A stretch of DNA of 64,000 nt from Burkholderia pyrrocinia (GTDB lineage: Bacteria > Pseudomonadota > Gammaproteobacteria > Burkholderiales > Burkholderiaceae), in NCBI RefSeq assembly GCF_018417535.1, contig NZ_CP070978.1:1922001-1986000 (forward strand), in the 5' to 3' direction. The position numbers and the translations under genes are program-made. The first letter of the stretch is position 1, and every line of letters starts with the position of its first letter. Under the pieces are notes generated by a model. The model was not told the DNA's origin, did no database searches, and saw only the letters and a list, made by a program, of their open reading frames with translations. Below, piece after piece: positions 35,562 to 45,189 of the stretch.

Positions 35562-37274
35562 TTAAGCGACGGCCTTCACCGCCGGCTGCGCGCCGAAGAA
35601 CGTCGCCTGCGCCGCTTCGTCGGCCCACGCATACGCACGGTTGACGCCGCTGATCACCGCGCGAATCGACGCGGTCGTCAGGTTCGCGTCGACGCCCACG
35701 CCGAACGCGCTGCCACTCACGCCCGTGCCGGCCAGCTCGGCGATCGCGATCGCCTTCGCATCGGCGCCCTGCGACAGCGCGCGTTCCTCGTAGTGCTGAA
35801 TCCGCAGCGGCGTGCGCAGCGCGTGCATCAGCGCGTCGAGCGGGCCGTTGCCTTCGCCGCGCAGCACACGGCGCTCGCCGTGCACATCGGCGGTCAGCAC
35901 GATCGTTTCGCGACCGTCGCGTTCGGTCAGCTCATGGCCGACATAGCGCAGCGGCGCATCGCTTTCGACGTACTCCTGCTGGAACAGCGACCAGATCTGC
36001 GCGCTCGTCACCTCGTGTCCGCTGTCGTCGGTCAGCCGCTGCACGGCCGCGCTGAAATCGACCTGCAGGCGACGCGGCAGCGCGACGCCATACCCCTGTT
36101 CGAGCAGGTACGCGATGCCGCCCTTGCCCGACTGGCTGTTCACGCGAATGATCGAGTCGTACGTGCGGCCGAGATCGCTCGGATCGATCGGCAGGTACGG
36201 CATTTCCCACACGGCATCGGCGCGCTGCACCACGAAGCCCTTCTTGATCGCGTCCTGGTGCGAGCCGGAGAACGCGGTGAACACGAGGTCGCCGACATAC
36301 GGGTGACGCGGGTGGATCGGCAACTGCGTGCATTCCTCGGACGTGCGCGCGACTTCGTTGATCTGCGAGAAATCGAGGCCCGGATCGACGCCCTGCGTGT
36401 ACAGGTTCAGCGCGAGCGTGACGAGATCGACGTTACCGGTGCGCTCGCCGTTGCCGAACAGGCAGCCCTCGATCCGGTCGGCACCGGCCATCACCGCGAG
36501 CTCGGCCGCCGCGACCGCGGTACCGCGGTCGTTGTGCGGATGCACGGACAGGATCAGCGAATCGCGTCGCGCGAGGTTCCGGTGCATCCATTCGATCTGG
36601 TCCGCATAGAAGTTCGGCGTGCCGATTTCTACCGTGGCCGGCAGGTTCACGATCGCCTTGTGCCCGGGCGTCGGCTGCCAGACGTCGAACACGGCGTCGC
36701 AGACTTCCTTCGCGAAGTCGAGTTCGGTGGCCGTGAAGGTTTCGGGGCTGTATTGCAGCGTGAACCGCGTATCGGTTGCGGCGTCGGCGCAGCGCTTGAT
36801 CGTGCGCGCCGCGTTTACGGCGAGCTGCTTCACGCCGTCGCGGTCGAGGCCGAACACGATCTTGCGGAATTCCGGCGCGGTCGCGTTGTACAAGTGCACG
36901 ATCGCGCGCTTCGCGCCGCGCAGCGATTCGAACGTGCGCTCGATCAGGTCGTCGCGCGCCTGCGTCAACACTTCGATCGTCACGTCGTCCGGAATGTGGC
37001 CGCCTTCGATCAGTTCGCGCACGAAGTTGAAGTCGGTCTCGGACGCCGACGGAAACGCCACCTCGATCTCCTTGAAGCCGATCGCGACCAGCGTCTTGAA
37101 CATCCGCATCTTGCGCGCGGCGTCCATCGGTTCGAACAGCGCCTGGTTGCCGTCGCGCAGGTCGGTGCTCATCCAGATCGGCGCGTGCGTGATCGTGCGC
37201 GTCGGCCACACGCGGTTCGGCAGGTTGACGGGCGTAAACGGTCGGTACTTCGTCGCGGGGTTCTTCAGCATCAT
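35562..37274 (-). CDS. leuA: 2-isopropylmalate synthase (LeuA)
   Basis: A 570-residue enzyme of the longer LeuA type, condensing acetyl-CoA with 2-ketoisovalerate in leucine synthesis. The catalytic arginine/metal motif is [14 protein letters not shown], the HxH metal site is [13 protein letters not shown], and [20 protein letters not shown] follows. The C-terminal third is the leucine-binding regulatory domain ([20 protein letters not shown]). Start ATG 37274 follows GAGGA. A leucine-rich leader peptide about 240 bp upstream points to attenuation. It is not beside leuBCD, so it is probably a second copy. Confidence 0.94.
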   Translation of the reverse strand: MMLKNPATKYRPFTPVNLPNRVWPTRTITHAPIWMSTDLRDGNQALFEPMDAARKMRMFKTLVAIGFKEIEVAFPSASETDFNFVRELIEGGHIPDDVTIEVLTQARDDLIERTFESLRGAKRAIVHLYNATAPEFRKIVFGLDRDGVKQLAVNAARTIKRCADAATDTRFTLQYSPETFTATELDFAKEVCDAVFDVWQPTPGHKAIVNLPATVEIGTPNFYADQIEWMHRNLARRDSLILSVHPHNDRGTAVAAAELAVMAGADRIEGCLFGNGERTGNVDLVTLALNLYTQGVDPGLDFSQINEVARTSEECTQLPIHPRHPYVGDLVFTAFSGSHQDAIKKGFVVQRADAVWEMPYLPIDPSDLGRTYDSIIRVNSQSGKGGIAYLLEQGYGVALPRRLQVDFSAAVQRLTDDSGHEVTSAQIWSLFQQEYVESDAPLRYVGHELTERDGRETIVLTADVHGERRVLRGEGNGPLDALMHALRTPLRIQHYEERALSQGADAKAIAIAELAGTGVSGSAFGVGVDANLTTASIRAVISGVNRAYAWADEAAQATFFGAQPAVKAVA

Positions 37275-37447
37275 GATGTTCGGTCCTCGGTCTGTTTGTC
37301 GGGAAACCGCGGCGCGGCGGCCATCACGGGTAGAGGCCGGCTGCACGCGCAGCGGTGAAAACGGCAAGAAATCAGCACAACGGCAAAGCGGTACGGCAAA
37401 CGACAGCCTTGGCGGTTGGGCGACCGGGACGGAGCGGAGCGATACGG

Positions 37448-37486
37448 AAAAAAGACGAACTCAGGCGCCGGTCGACAACCGGGGCC
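37448..37486 (-). promoter_or_regulatory. Possible attenuator hairpin between the leader peptide and leuA
   Basis: In the transcribed strand, GGCCCCGGT, TGTCG, ACCGGCGCC can form a stem with one mismatch, and a six-T run lies ten bases after it. The spacing is longer than in a textbook terminator, so the exact fold needs modelling. Confidence 0.35.
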
Positions 37487-37516
37487 AGGTCGGTGATGCA
37501 GGGGAAATCTGGCGCT

Positions 37517-37612
37517 TCAGGAAAGAAGCAGATGGAAAGCGCGCAGCCGCAGACCCAGCCCGGAGAAGCGGGCTAGTAGTCGTAGCGAGAAGAGGAACTG
37601 AGCGGCGTGCAT
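37517..37612 (-). CDS. Leucine-rich leader peptide of leuA
   Basis: A 31-codon frame from ATG 37612 encoding MHAAQFLFSLRLLARF followed by SGLGLRLRAFHLLLS and a TGA. Ten of 31 residues are leucine, three of them using CTA and two CTT, codons that are rare in this GC-rich genome. This is what a leader peptide sensing charged leucine tRNA looks like. It lies in the right place and orientation for leuA. No strong ribosome binding site is visible, which lowers confidence somewhat. Confidence 0.7.
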   Translation of the reverse strand: MHAAQFLFSLRLLARFSGLGLRLRAFHLLLS

Positions 37613-38212
37613 GACCGGCATCAAATCACAGGGTGACCGCTGCTGTCAACGGGGTGCGCGTGAATCTTGCGGCAACGTGGCCTGCAAAATCAGTCCCGTC
37701 CGATAGGCGACGACTTCCCCCGTCGATATGCTTCACGGGTGCGGCACCGGTGAGGCCCTATTCATGTTCGGAGTGAGTCGGTCCATCCTCTTCGCCGGTC
37801 GCCGCACGCCTCCCCATTGCGATCGGGCTTCGGCGTGGGCGTTCGGTGGTGGTCGGTGGGCGCAGCCATGACAAAGATGCTGATGTTGAAACGACACGCT
37901 GCCATATGCGAGCGCCGAGCGTCTGCTCCGAAGCCCGATTGCCCCGCCTCTCTCGATCCGCCTGCGCGGCCGCGCATCGTTCAGAAAAACGATACACGCG
38001 CCGATATAGTTTATCGAATATCTCGAAACGCCGCCGACTGAAACCGGCCCATTAAATCAAATCGCATTCATTTTCGATTGACTGAACAATAACCATTACA
38101 CGGAGAATATTTTTTTATTTATTTTTCGACATGCTTTCAAAACCGCGTTTCAAACAACAAACGTTTGCGCGACGCGGCGAGACGCCTTACCACTGTCCTT
38201 CAGGAGGAAAGC
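37613..38212. other. 600-bp divergent gap between leuA leader and lectin gene
   Basis: No convincing gene. The left part should carry the leuA promoter. The right part, from about 37980, is strikingly AT-rich (for example TATTTTTTTATTTATTTTTCG near 38108) and ends in an AGGAGG-like site before the lectin. It probably holds a regulated lectin promoter. Confidence 0.55.
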
Positions 38213-38601
38213 ATGGCCGATTCTCAAACGTCGTCCAATCGCGCCGGTGAATTTTCGATTCCGCCGAATACCGATTTCCGCGCGATTTTCTTCGCGAATG
38301 CCGCCGAACAACAGCACATCAAGCTGTTTATCGGCGACAGCAAGGAACCCGCCGCGTATCACAAGCTGACGACGCGCGACGGCACGCGTGAAGCCACGCT
38401 GAATTCCGGCAACGGCAAGATCCGTTTCGAAGTGACGGTGAACGGCAAGCCGTCGGCCACCGACGCGCGCCTCGCGCCGATCAACGGCAAGAAGTCGGAC
38501 GGTTCGCCGTACACGGTCAACTTCGGGATCGTCGTGTCGGAAGACGGCCACGACAGCGACTACAACGACGGCATCGTCGTGCTCCATGGCCGATCGGCTG
38601 A
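38213..38601 (+). pseudogene. bclA: LecB/BclA-type calcium-dependent lectin with a C-terminal frameshift
   Basis: From ATG 38213 (AGGAGG site) the protein is nearly identical, from memory, to B. cenocepacia BclA, a mannose-binding lectin of 129 residues: ADSQTSSNRAGEFSIPPNTD, SGNGKIRFEVTVNGKPSATD and the calcium loop EDGHDSDYNDGIVVL are intact. The family should then end QWPIG with its terminal glycine. Here CAGTGG appears as CATGG: one base is missing at 38586-38587, so the frame continues HGRSADRSL to a stop at 38851. The original stop would be 38599-38601. The terminal Gly carboxylate helps bind calcium in the partner subunit, so sugar binding should suffer. No bclB or bclC follows. Confidence 0.85.
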
Positions 38602-38774
38602 TCGATCGCTCCGCCGATCCACCGACGACCGCCGGGCAGCCACCTGTCGCGCAGCCCGGCGGTTCTGCATCGCATCGCGAAGCAACGCACTCGAAACCCG
38701 TTTCGCCTTCAGCAGACCACGATGCCCATCCTTTCAGCGTCGATCACCAGTGCATCCGTCGTCACGTCCGAGAC

Positions 38775-40127
38775 TTAGGTCGACCTTGCAACAGCCTGCG
38801 TCCACGCGGCCGAGGCCAGTTGCGTACGCGCGGCATGCGCCACGCGGTTGAACGCCACCCGCCGCTCGCCCTTCAGCTTCGCCGCATTGGCCGCGTGCAC
38901 CAGCGCGACCGGATCGACGAGACGGTCATGTCGCCGGACCTCGAAGTGCAGATGCGGGCCGGTCGCCGTCCCGGTGCTGCCGACCGCACCGACGCGTTGA
39001 CCGCGCACGACGCGCGCGCCGGTTCGCAGCGTCGGCTCGAACGCCGACAGGTGCGCGTAGTACGACGCATAGCCGCCGTCATGACGAATCACCACATACT
39101 TGCCGTAGCCGCGCGGCTCGGTGCCGATGAACGACACGACGCCGCGCTCCGACGCATGGACGGCGCGGCCCGCCGGTGCAGCAAGATCGACGCCGGAATG
39201 CACGTGACGCGCGCCGGTCACCGGATGCACGCGCACGCCGAACTGCGAGCTGATCCGCTTCGCGGCGACCGGCATCGCGAACCGCGAGCCTGCGAGCGGC
39301 AGGCCGTCGAAGTCGTAATAAGCGCCCGGCGAGCCTGCATCGGGCGCGAACCACACACCCGCGACGTGCTGGCCGCGAAAACGGATGTCGAGCGCCGTCA
39401 CGCGCACGCCGCCCGGCAGCGTCGCATCGTCGTCCGGTTCGAATGTCACGCGGAAGGTGTCGCCGATCGCGCCGCGCTGCTTCGGATCGACGCGCCCGGC
39501 CAGCATGCGGGTGATTTGCGCGGCAACGCCGGCCGGCAGTTCGGCGCGCGCCAGCGATGCTTGCAGGCTGCCGTCAATCGCACCGGCGCGCGTGCCGCGA
39601 TCCGGCGCCGCGAGCATGAACGGCTCGGCGGAGGCGAGATCGACCGGACGCCGCTCGAACGCCGCTTGCGTGCCCATCGCGGGCAATGGCGACGAAAGAC
39701 CGTAGTCGAACCGGGACGCGTACGCGCGTTCGACCGCATCGCGCGCCGCATCGCACAGCACGCGGTAAGCCACGCATGCGCCGAAGCGCGCAACGGGGTC
39801 GTCGCGATCGATGCCCGTCGGCATGTTCGACGCATGCGATGCGTATGCGACGTCGAGCGGCGCTGCCGCCGATGCGCGCAAGCCGCCCCACGTCGTCCGG
39901 GCGGAATTGAAAAAAGGCACGTCGACAAGGTCGGTCGATTCCGCCGTCGCGGATGCGACGGGTGCGGCATCGCGAGCGGCTTGGGCTGCCGCAGCGTGAG
40001 CGCCGGCCACGCAGGCTGTCGCGACGACACCGCGCAACAGCACGCGGCGAATCGGAAAACACGGAGCACTGCGTCGGGCGGATTGACCTTGTTCGCGTGC
40101 GAGACGGAAACGCAGGTCTAATCGCAT
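38775..40127 (-). CDS. M23-family (LytM) metallopeptidase
   Basis: A 450-residue exported protein. The hydrophobic segment RVLLRGVVATACVAGAHAAA looks like a signal peptide. The C-terminal LytM domain has GARHVHSGVDLAAPAGRAVH and GTATGPHLHFEVRRHDRLVD, which give the zinc ligands HxxxD and HxH. The middle part resembles the OapA/SH3-like region of DipM/YebA-type proteins. It probably cleaves or regulates cleavage of peptidoglycan peptide bonds. Its 3' end overlaps the frameshifted lectin tail but not the original lectin. Confidence 0.9.
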   Translation of the reverse strand: MRLDLRFRLAREQGQSARRSAPCFPIRRVLLRGVVATACVAGAHAAAAQAARDAAPVASATAESTDLVDVPFFNSARTTWGGLRASAAAPLDVAYASHASNMPTGIDRDDPVARFGACVAYRVLCDAARDAVERAYASRFDYGLSSPLPAMGTQAAFERRPVDLASAEPFMLAAPDRGTRAGAIDGSLQASLARAELPAGVAAQITRMLAGRVDPKQRGAIGDTFRVTFEPDDDATLPGGVRVTALDIRFRGQHVAGVWFAPDAGSPGAYYDFDGLPLAGSRFAMPVAAKRISSQFGVRVHPVTGARHVHSGVDLAAPAGRAVHASERGVVSFIGTEPRGYGKYVVIRHDGGYASYYAHLSAFEPTLRTGARVVRGQRVGAVGSTGTATGPHLHFEVRRHDRLVDPVALVHAANAAKLKGERRVAFNRVAHAARTQLASAAWTQAVARST

Positions 40128-40455
40128 GACGTCGTCACTCGCTATCGATGAAAAATCGGGAAAGGACCGGGTATCGCGGAGGAACTGGCGTCGCGATCCG
40201 GCAACTTGAATACGAGTGTATCGGCATGCCTGAAACGGCTAAATAGGACCAATCTTATTTTTTGGCACCGCTGCTTAGTACTTGAACGAAATTCGGATTG
40301 CACCGTCCGACGGCATGGCACTCCGACCCCATGCATTCGCACGAACCATCGTGTGCCATGTACAGTCGAACGCTGCCGGCGCGCGAGCCCGTGCCTGCCC
40401 GAATGCGGCGGGACCATCGCGTGTCGCGCATCGTGTCACCCAACCGGAATCCCGT
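40128..40455. other. 328-bp divergent gap between the M23 peptidase and MscS genes
   Basis: It holds the two divergent promoters. A short AT-rich segment (AATCTTATTTTTTGG near 40250) is the only notable sequence. No small gene is evident; an open frame leading into mscS has no protein-like character. Confidence 0.4.
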
Positions 40456-41352
40456 ATGTTTCTCGATCACCTTCATCCGGAACGCTGGACGTTCCTGTGG
40501 AACGCGCTGTCCACCCTTTCCATCAAGCTGTGCGCCGGCCTGGCGCTGCTCGTCGCCGGCTGGTGGCTGTCGAAACGCATCGGCAACTGGCTGAACCGGC
40601 TGCTCTCGAACAAGGAGCGCGTCGACGACACGCTGCGGCCGATTCTCTGCGACGTCGCCGTGTGGGGCATCCGCATCGTCGCGATCGTCGGCGCGCTGTC
40701 GCAGCTCGGCATCCAGACCGCGAGCATCGTCGCGGTGCTCGGCGCGGCCGGCCTCGCGATCGGGCTCGCGCTGCAGGGCACGATGCAGAACATCGCGGCC
40801 GGCATCATGCTCCTGCTGCTGCGGCCGTTCAAGGTCGGCGACTATATCGACGGCGGCACGGGCGTCGCGGGCACCGTCGATGAAGTCGGGCTCTTCATGA
40901 CGCGGCTGACGAAGCCGGACGGCATCTGCGAGTACGTGCCGAACAGCGCGCTGTGGGGCAGCTCGATCCGCAACTACACGCGCAATCCGACGCGCCGCCT
41001 CGATCTCGAAGTCGAGGTGTCGGTGCACGACGATATCGATCGCGCGCTCGATGCGCTGCGTGCGCTGGCCGTGGCCGATCCCGACGTACTGCAGGAGCCG
41101 GCGCCGGACGTGATGGTGATGCGCTTCGACGACAGCACGGCCGTCGCGAACATGCGCGTGTGGACGCACACCGACAAGTTCTGGGCGATGCGCTGGCGCC
41201 TCGCGCGCCAGGTACGCAAGACGCTCGCCGATGCGGACTGCGCGCTGCCGATCCGCACGCGCGAACTGCACATCGTGCACGACGCGGAGTCGCGCCAGGC
41301 CGGCACGCGCGCACCGGCGTCGCAAGACATCGGGGCGCGGAACCGCGCATGA
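40456..41352 (+). CDS. Small-conductance mechanosensitive channel (MscS family)
   Basis: A 298-residue MscS-type channel with three membrane helices. The pore-lining TM3 is ASIVAVLGAAGLAIGLALQG followed by TMQNIAAGIMLLLLRPFKVG, matching MscS closely, and the beta domain contains GTVDEVGLFMTRL and VPNSALWGSSIRNYTRNPTR. It opens under hypo-osmotic shock to release solutes. ATG 40456 fits the length of the family; upstream frame is open but lacks resemblance. Transcribed alone. Confidence 0.93.
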   Translation: MFLDHLHPERWTFLWNALSTLSIKLCAGLALLVAGWWLSKRIGNWLNRLLSNKERVDDTLRPILCDVAVWGIRIVAIVGALSQLGIQTASIVAVLGAAGLAIGLALQGTMQNIAAGIMLLLLRPFKVGDYIDGGTGVAGTVDEVGLFMTRLTKPDGICEYVPNSALWGSSIRNYTRNPTRRLDLEVEVSVHDDIDRALDALRALAVADPDVLQEPAPDVMVMRFDDSTAVANMRVWTHTDKFWAMRWRLARQVRKTLADADCALPIRTRELHIVHDAESRQAGTRAPASQDIGARNRA

Positions 41353-41377
41353 CGCGCGGCGCGCCCCGGCTTCGTCG

Positions 41378-42520
41378 TCACATCTTCACGATATCGAGCA
41401 GCGCCTTCTTGCCGCTCTTGTACGTGAACACGGAAATCGCGCCGTGCTTCAGATCGCCCTGCGGCGTGAAGCTCGTCTCGCCGATCACGCCGCGATAGTC
41501 GGTGGCCGGCATCGCGGCCAGCACCTTCGCCGGGTCCGTCGAATTCGCGCGCTTCATCGCGTCGACGATGATGTACACCGCGTCGTACGAGAACGGCGCA
41601 TACACCTGCATCGGCTGGTGGTAACGCGCTTCGTAGCGCTTCGCGAACGCCGCGCCGCTCGGCATTTTCTCGAGCGCGATGCCGGCCTCGGAACACACGA
41701 CGTTGTCCGACGCAGGGCCCGCGAGCTTCGGCAGGTCGGTCGAGCACACGCCGTCGCCGGCGAGGATCTTCGCGCGCATGCCGAGCTGGCGCGCCTGCTT
41801 CGCGAGCGGGCCGCCCGTTGCGTCCATCCCGCCGTACATGATCGCGTCCGGGTTCTCGCCCTTGATCTTCGTGAGGATCGCGCGGAAGTCGATCGCCTTG
41901 TCGTTGGTCGCGTCGCGCGACACGACCTTCATCCCGGCCGCTTTCGCGGCCTTCTCGAACTCGGTCGCGAGGCCCTGCCCGTACGCGGTCGAATCGTCGA
42001 CCACGGCCACCGTCCTGATGCCCATGTTCTTCGCCGCATACATCGCGAGCGCCGGCCCCTGCTGCGCGTCGGTCGCGACGACGCGATACGTGGTCTTGAA
42101 ACCCTGCTGCGTGTACGTCGGGTTGGTCGCAGCCTGCGAAATCTGCACGACGCCGCCGTCGCGATAGACGCGCGATGCCGGGATCGACGTACCCGAGTTG
42201 TGATGGCCGACGACGCCGACGACCTTGTCGTCGACGAGCCGCTGCGCGACCTGCGTCGCGGTGCGCGGATCGCCCGCGTCGTCCTGCGCGTCGAGTTGCA
42301 GCGTGACCTGCTTGCCGCCGATCGTGAGCCCCTTCGCGTTGATTTCCTCGACCGCGAGCCGCGCGCCGTTCTCGCTGTCCTTGCCGAGGTGCGCGATCGC
42401 GCCGGTCAGCGGCGCGACGTGCCCGATGCGCACGATCTCGTCCGCGTGCGCGGGGAACGCGGCAACCGCGCACGTCAGTGCAGCCGCAGCGGCAAATGCC
42501 GTCTTGTGATGTCGATTCAT
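41378..42520 (-). CDS. Branched-chain amino-acid-type ABC solute-binding protein
   Basis: A 380-residue periplasmic protein. The signal peptide ends AAFPAHA-DEIVRIGHVAPLT. VAPLTGAIAHLGKDSENGAR and QISQAATNPTYTQQGFKTTY match the LivJ/LivK-type Periplas_BP_6 family. ATG 42520 has AAGGAG upstream. It lies 71 bp downstream of a deacetylase gene on the same strand and has no permease or ATPase genes beside it, so it probably works with components encoded elsewhere. The ligand is uncertain. Confidence 0.9.
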   Translation of the reverse strand: MNRHHKTAFAAAAALTCAVAAFPAHADEIVRIGHVAPLTGAIAHLGKDSENGARLAVEEINAKGLTIGGKQVTLQLDAQDDAGDPRTATQVAQRLVDDKVVGVVGHHNSGTSIPASRVYRDGGVVQISQAATNPTYTQQGFKTTYRVVATDAQQGPALAMYAAKNMGIRTVAVVDDSTAYGQGLATEFEKAAKAAGMKVVSRDATNDKAIDFRAILTKIKGENPDAIMYGGMDATGGPLAKQARQLGMRAKILAGDGVCSTDLPKLAGPASDNVVCSEAGIALEKMPSGAAFAKRYEARYHQPMQVYAPFSYDAVYIIVDAMKRANSTDPAKVLAAMPATDYRGVIGETSFTPQGDLKHGAISVFTYKSGKKALLDIVKM

Positions 42521-42591
42521 GGTTTGTCTCCTTCCTTGTCCCGCTTCGTTCGTGTTCGGATACGTCGTTCGTTGAAGGTAATGCGACGCGC

Positions 42592-43629
42592 TCACGCGCG
42601 CCCTTCGAAACCCAGCAGTACGTTCACCGCGTTGATGCCGATCTCCTCGACCATGTAGCCGCCTTCCATCACGAACAGCGTCGGCAGGTTCAGGCGCGCG
42701 AGCGCCTCGCCGATGCGCAGGTAGTCGGGCGAGCGCAGCCGGAAATGGCTGATCGGGTCGTGCTCGAACGTGTCGACGCCGAGCGACACGACGAGCAGGT
42801 CGGACGCATGCGCCGCGATCGCGTCCGTCGCATGGCCGAGCGCCGTGGCGTAGGTGTCCCACTGCGTACCCTTCGGCAGCGGCAGGTTCAGGTTGAAGCC
42901 CTCGCCCGCGCCCGCGCCGCGCTCGTCCGCGTAGCCGGAGAAGTACGGGTACGACACCGACGGCTCGCCGTGGAGCGACGCGAACAGCACGTCCGGGCGT
43001 TCGTAGAAGATGTCCTGCGTGCCGTTGCCGTGATGGAAGTCGACGTCGAGCACCGCGACGCGCGACGCGCCGCTCGCGATGACGTGCTGCGCCGCGATCG
43101 CCGCGTTGTTAAGGTAGCAGTAGCCGCCCATGTACTCGCGGCCCGCATGGTGGCCGGGCGGACGGCACAGCGCGAACGCCGCGCGCGCGCCGCCGTTCGA
43201 CAGCAGGTCGGCGCCGGTGAGCGCCGAGTTCGCGCTCGCGCTCACCGCGTCCCACGTGCCCGCGTTGATCGGCGCGCCGGCGTCCATCGCGAAGAAGCCG
43301 AGCTTGCCGTCGATGAAGTCGGGCAGCGTCGCGGCCGCCGGCATCGCGCGCACCGGCCACACGAGCGGCAGCGCCTGGCAGGTGCGGCCCGTCGCGGTCC
43401 ATTCGTCCCATGCGCCGGCGAGGAATTCGACGTAGCGCGCGCTGTGCGCGCCCGCGTAATGCGCGCGGTCGAACGCGCGCGGCGCGATCACGTCGCCGAG
43501 GCCGGCCGCGCGAACCTGCGCGAGCACCGTTTCGGCGCGAAGGGGGTTTTCGAACGACTCGGTGATCGCGCCGTCCTTCAGTTCGACGCCGCGATGCAGG
43601 TGATGATCGCTGCTGTAGACCGTGAGCAT
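42592..43629 (-). CDS. Histone-deacetylase-family enzyme, acetylpolyamine amidohydrolase-like
   Basis: A 345-residue arginase/deacetylase-fold enzyme. CRPPGHHAGREYMGGYCYLN holds the tandem catalytic histidines and VLDVDFHHGNGTQDIFYERP gives the Asp/His zinc ligands; VSLGVDTFEHDPISHF completes the site. The length and sequence resemble the acetylpolyamine deacetylases of Pseudomonas and Mycoplana. It is divergent from an Lrp-type regulator and co-oriented with the solute-binding protein, which suggests uptake and deacetylation of polyamine-like compounds. Confidence 0.9.
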   Translation of the reverse strand: MLTVYSSDHHLHRGVELKDGAITESFENPLRAETVLAQVRAAGLGDVIAPRAFDRAHYAGAHSARYVEFLAGAWDEWTATGRTCQALPLVWPVRAMPAAATLPDFIDGKLGFFAMDAGAPINAGTWDAVSASANSALTGADLLSNGGARAAFALCRPPGHHAGREYMGGYCYLNNAAIAAQHVIASGASRVAVLDVDFHHGNGTQDIFYERPDVLFASLHGEPSVSYPYFSGYADERGAGAGEGFNLNLPLPKGTQWDTYATALGHATDAIAAHASDLLVVSLGVDTFEHDPISHFRLRSPDYLRIGEALARLNLPTLFVMEGGYMVEEIGINAVNVLLGFEGRA

Positions 43630-43754
43630 GGTTGACCGTCGCAGTGATGGCAGTGAGGGGTGGCAACAGTTTATTGACGCCGACCGGCAATAACTTTGCT
43701 TTTCACATTCGCGTTTCGTACAATTTTGAGAAAACTGTCTACGGAATCACGGAT

Positions 43755-44243
43755 ATGAGCAAAAATCGTGCCTCGGTTGAACTGGACGGCGTCGACCGCG
43801 CGATGCTCCGCCTGCTGCAGGAAGACGGCGCGCTGTCGAACGCGACGCTCGGCGAAAAGCTGTCGCTGAGCGTCACGCCGTGCTGGCGCCGCCGCAAGCG
43901 GCTCGAGGACGAGCGCGTGATCACCGGCTACCAGGCGAACCTCGACCGGCGCGCGCTCGGGATGAACGTGTTCGCGTTCGTGCAGGTGACGTTCAACATG
44001 CACTCGGGCCAGGATTCGGATCACTTCGAGGACGTGATGCGGCGGCACGACGAGGTGACGTCGTGCCACAAGATCACCGGCGCGGCCGACTACATGCTGC
44101 AGGTCGTCGCGGCCGATCTCGACGCGTATGCGGAATTCGTCGAGCGCGTGCTGAGAAAGCAGGCCGGCGTGTCGTCGATCCAGTCGAGCCTCGCGTTGCG
44201 CGAGGTGAAGTTCTCGTCGCGCGTGCCGGTGCCGGACGCGTGA
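43755..44243 (+). CDS. Lrp/AsnC-family regulator divergent from the deacetylase gene
   Basis: A 162-residue Lrp protein. The HTH reads RAMLRLLQEDGALSNATLGE then LSLSVTPCWRRRKRLEDE, and the RAM domain has VTSCHKITGAADYMLQVVAA. It sits 125 bp from the divergent deacetylase gene in an AT-rich gap, so it probably controls that gene and the solute-binding protein in response to an amino acid or amine. Confidence 0.9.
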   Translation: MSKNRASVELDGVDRAMLRLLQEDGALSNATLGEKLSLSVTPCWRRRKRLEDERVITGYQANLDRRALGMNVFAFVQVTFNMHSGQDSDHFEDVMRRHDEVTSCHKITGAADYMLQVVAADLDAYAEFVERVLRKQAGVSSIQSSLALREVKFSSRVPVPDA

Positions 44244-44308
44244 ACGGCGCGATGGACGCGCGGGCCCTCATTTTGTTTCCCCAAACCCATCCCATGAAAC
44301 ACTACCCC

Positions 44309-44590
44309 ATGAAACGTTTCATCCGTTCCGTCTCGCTTGCCGTCGCGATCGCATTCGCATTGAGCGCCTGTGCGGCACAATCGTCCGCGCCCGCCGATTC
44401 GTCGGCGCCAGCCGCACCGCCGAGGGTCGGCGGCGATCGCGATGCACACGGCTGCATCGGCTCGGCCGGCTACGCATGGTGCGAACAGACGCAACAATGC
44501 GAGCGCCCCTGGGAACTCGCGAAGCAAAAGGGCTTCGCGAATTCGGCGCAAGCGTACGAGCAGTTCTGCAGGAACACTTCGGCGAAATAA
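44309..44590 (+). CDS. Small cysteine-containing lipoprotein
   Basis: A 93-residue protein from ATG 44309 (an upstream ATG at 44294 adds MKHYP). MKRFIRSVSLAVAIAFALSA ends in an LSAC lipobox. After a Ser/Ala/Pro linker the mature part carries GCIGSAGYAWCEQTQQC, a motif seen in several small exported proteins of unknown role. Three closely spaced cysteines and a fourth near the C-terminus could form two disulfides. It follows the Lrp gene by 65 bp and may share its transcript. Confidence 0.75.
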   Translation: MKRFIRSVSLAVAIAFALSACAAQSSAPADSSAPAAPPRVGGDRDAHGCIGSAGYAWCEQTQQCERPWELAKQKGFANSAQAYEQFCRNTSAK

Positions 44591-45189
44591 GCGGATCGCG
44601 GCGCAATGCCGCGATGCCATGACGTGCCGACGCGAAGCATTGCGCGAACGCTCGCGCATTGCGTCGGCGCATCGGCATTCCGACGATTAAACGTTTCGAC
44701 GTTTCGCATCGGCACGGGGCGCGCCAATCGCGCGCGCCGCGCCGTCAATTTCCCGCCGGTTTTCCGGTGCGGCGCACCGCGATTCCGGAAACCCGGACAC
44801 GCGAAAAACCCCACAAAAACAAGGACATTTTCCGCGTGCGACACGTTAGCCGAGTTCGGTTATATTACGCGCCCCTTGCCACCCCGCCCCCGCCACACGC
44901 GTCGCGCGCGGCCTCTTTCCACGCAGCCTGAAGCGCCGTCCGCCCAGGCTTGCCGCAAGGGCCCGGGCGCATTGTGCGCCACCGCGACGCAGGCAATTGC
45001 CGGCCCGCAAGAAGCCGATCCGAAGGTCTCCTTCGCAACGGTTTCGCGTGCGCAAATGCAACGGCGCGCAGCGTCGATCCGGAATTCCGGATTCGCGATC
45101 CGGATCTCCGGATGCTTGTATCGGCGCGGTCGCAACGCTCGCCGGGCGGCATGGCAAACCGATGCATCCAAGTTGAGAAGGGATCTGCT
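44591..45189. other. 599-bp gap upstream of mqo
   Basis: No coding frame with a family resemblance is seen on either strand. The centre, around 44815-44875, is locally less GC-rich and contains GGTTATATTACGC, which would serve as a -10 region for mqo with a long leader of about 300 bp. Such a leader could hold a regulatory RNA, but I see no defined structure. Confidence 0.45.

Noticed and set aside
35231..35565. Continuation of the NRPS frame to 35565 as a 264-residue protein
   Set aside because: After the condensation motif the translation becomes Arg/Ala-rich and is out of frame with the LuxR domain encoded there.
38602..38851. The 83-codon extension of the lectin as a functional domain
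   Set aside because: It is low-complexity Arg/Ser-rich sequence, overlaps the 3' end of the M23 peptidase gene and arises only from the frameshift.
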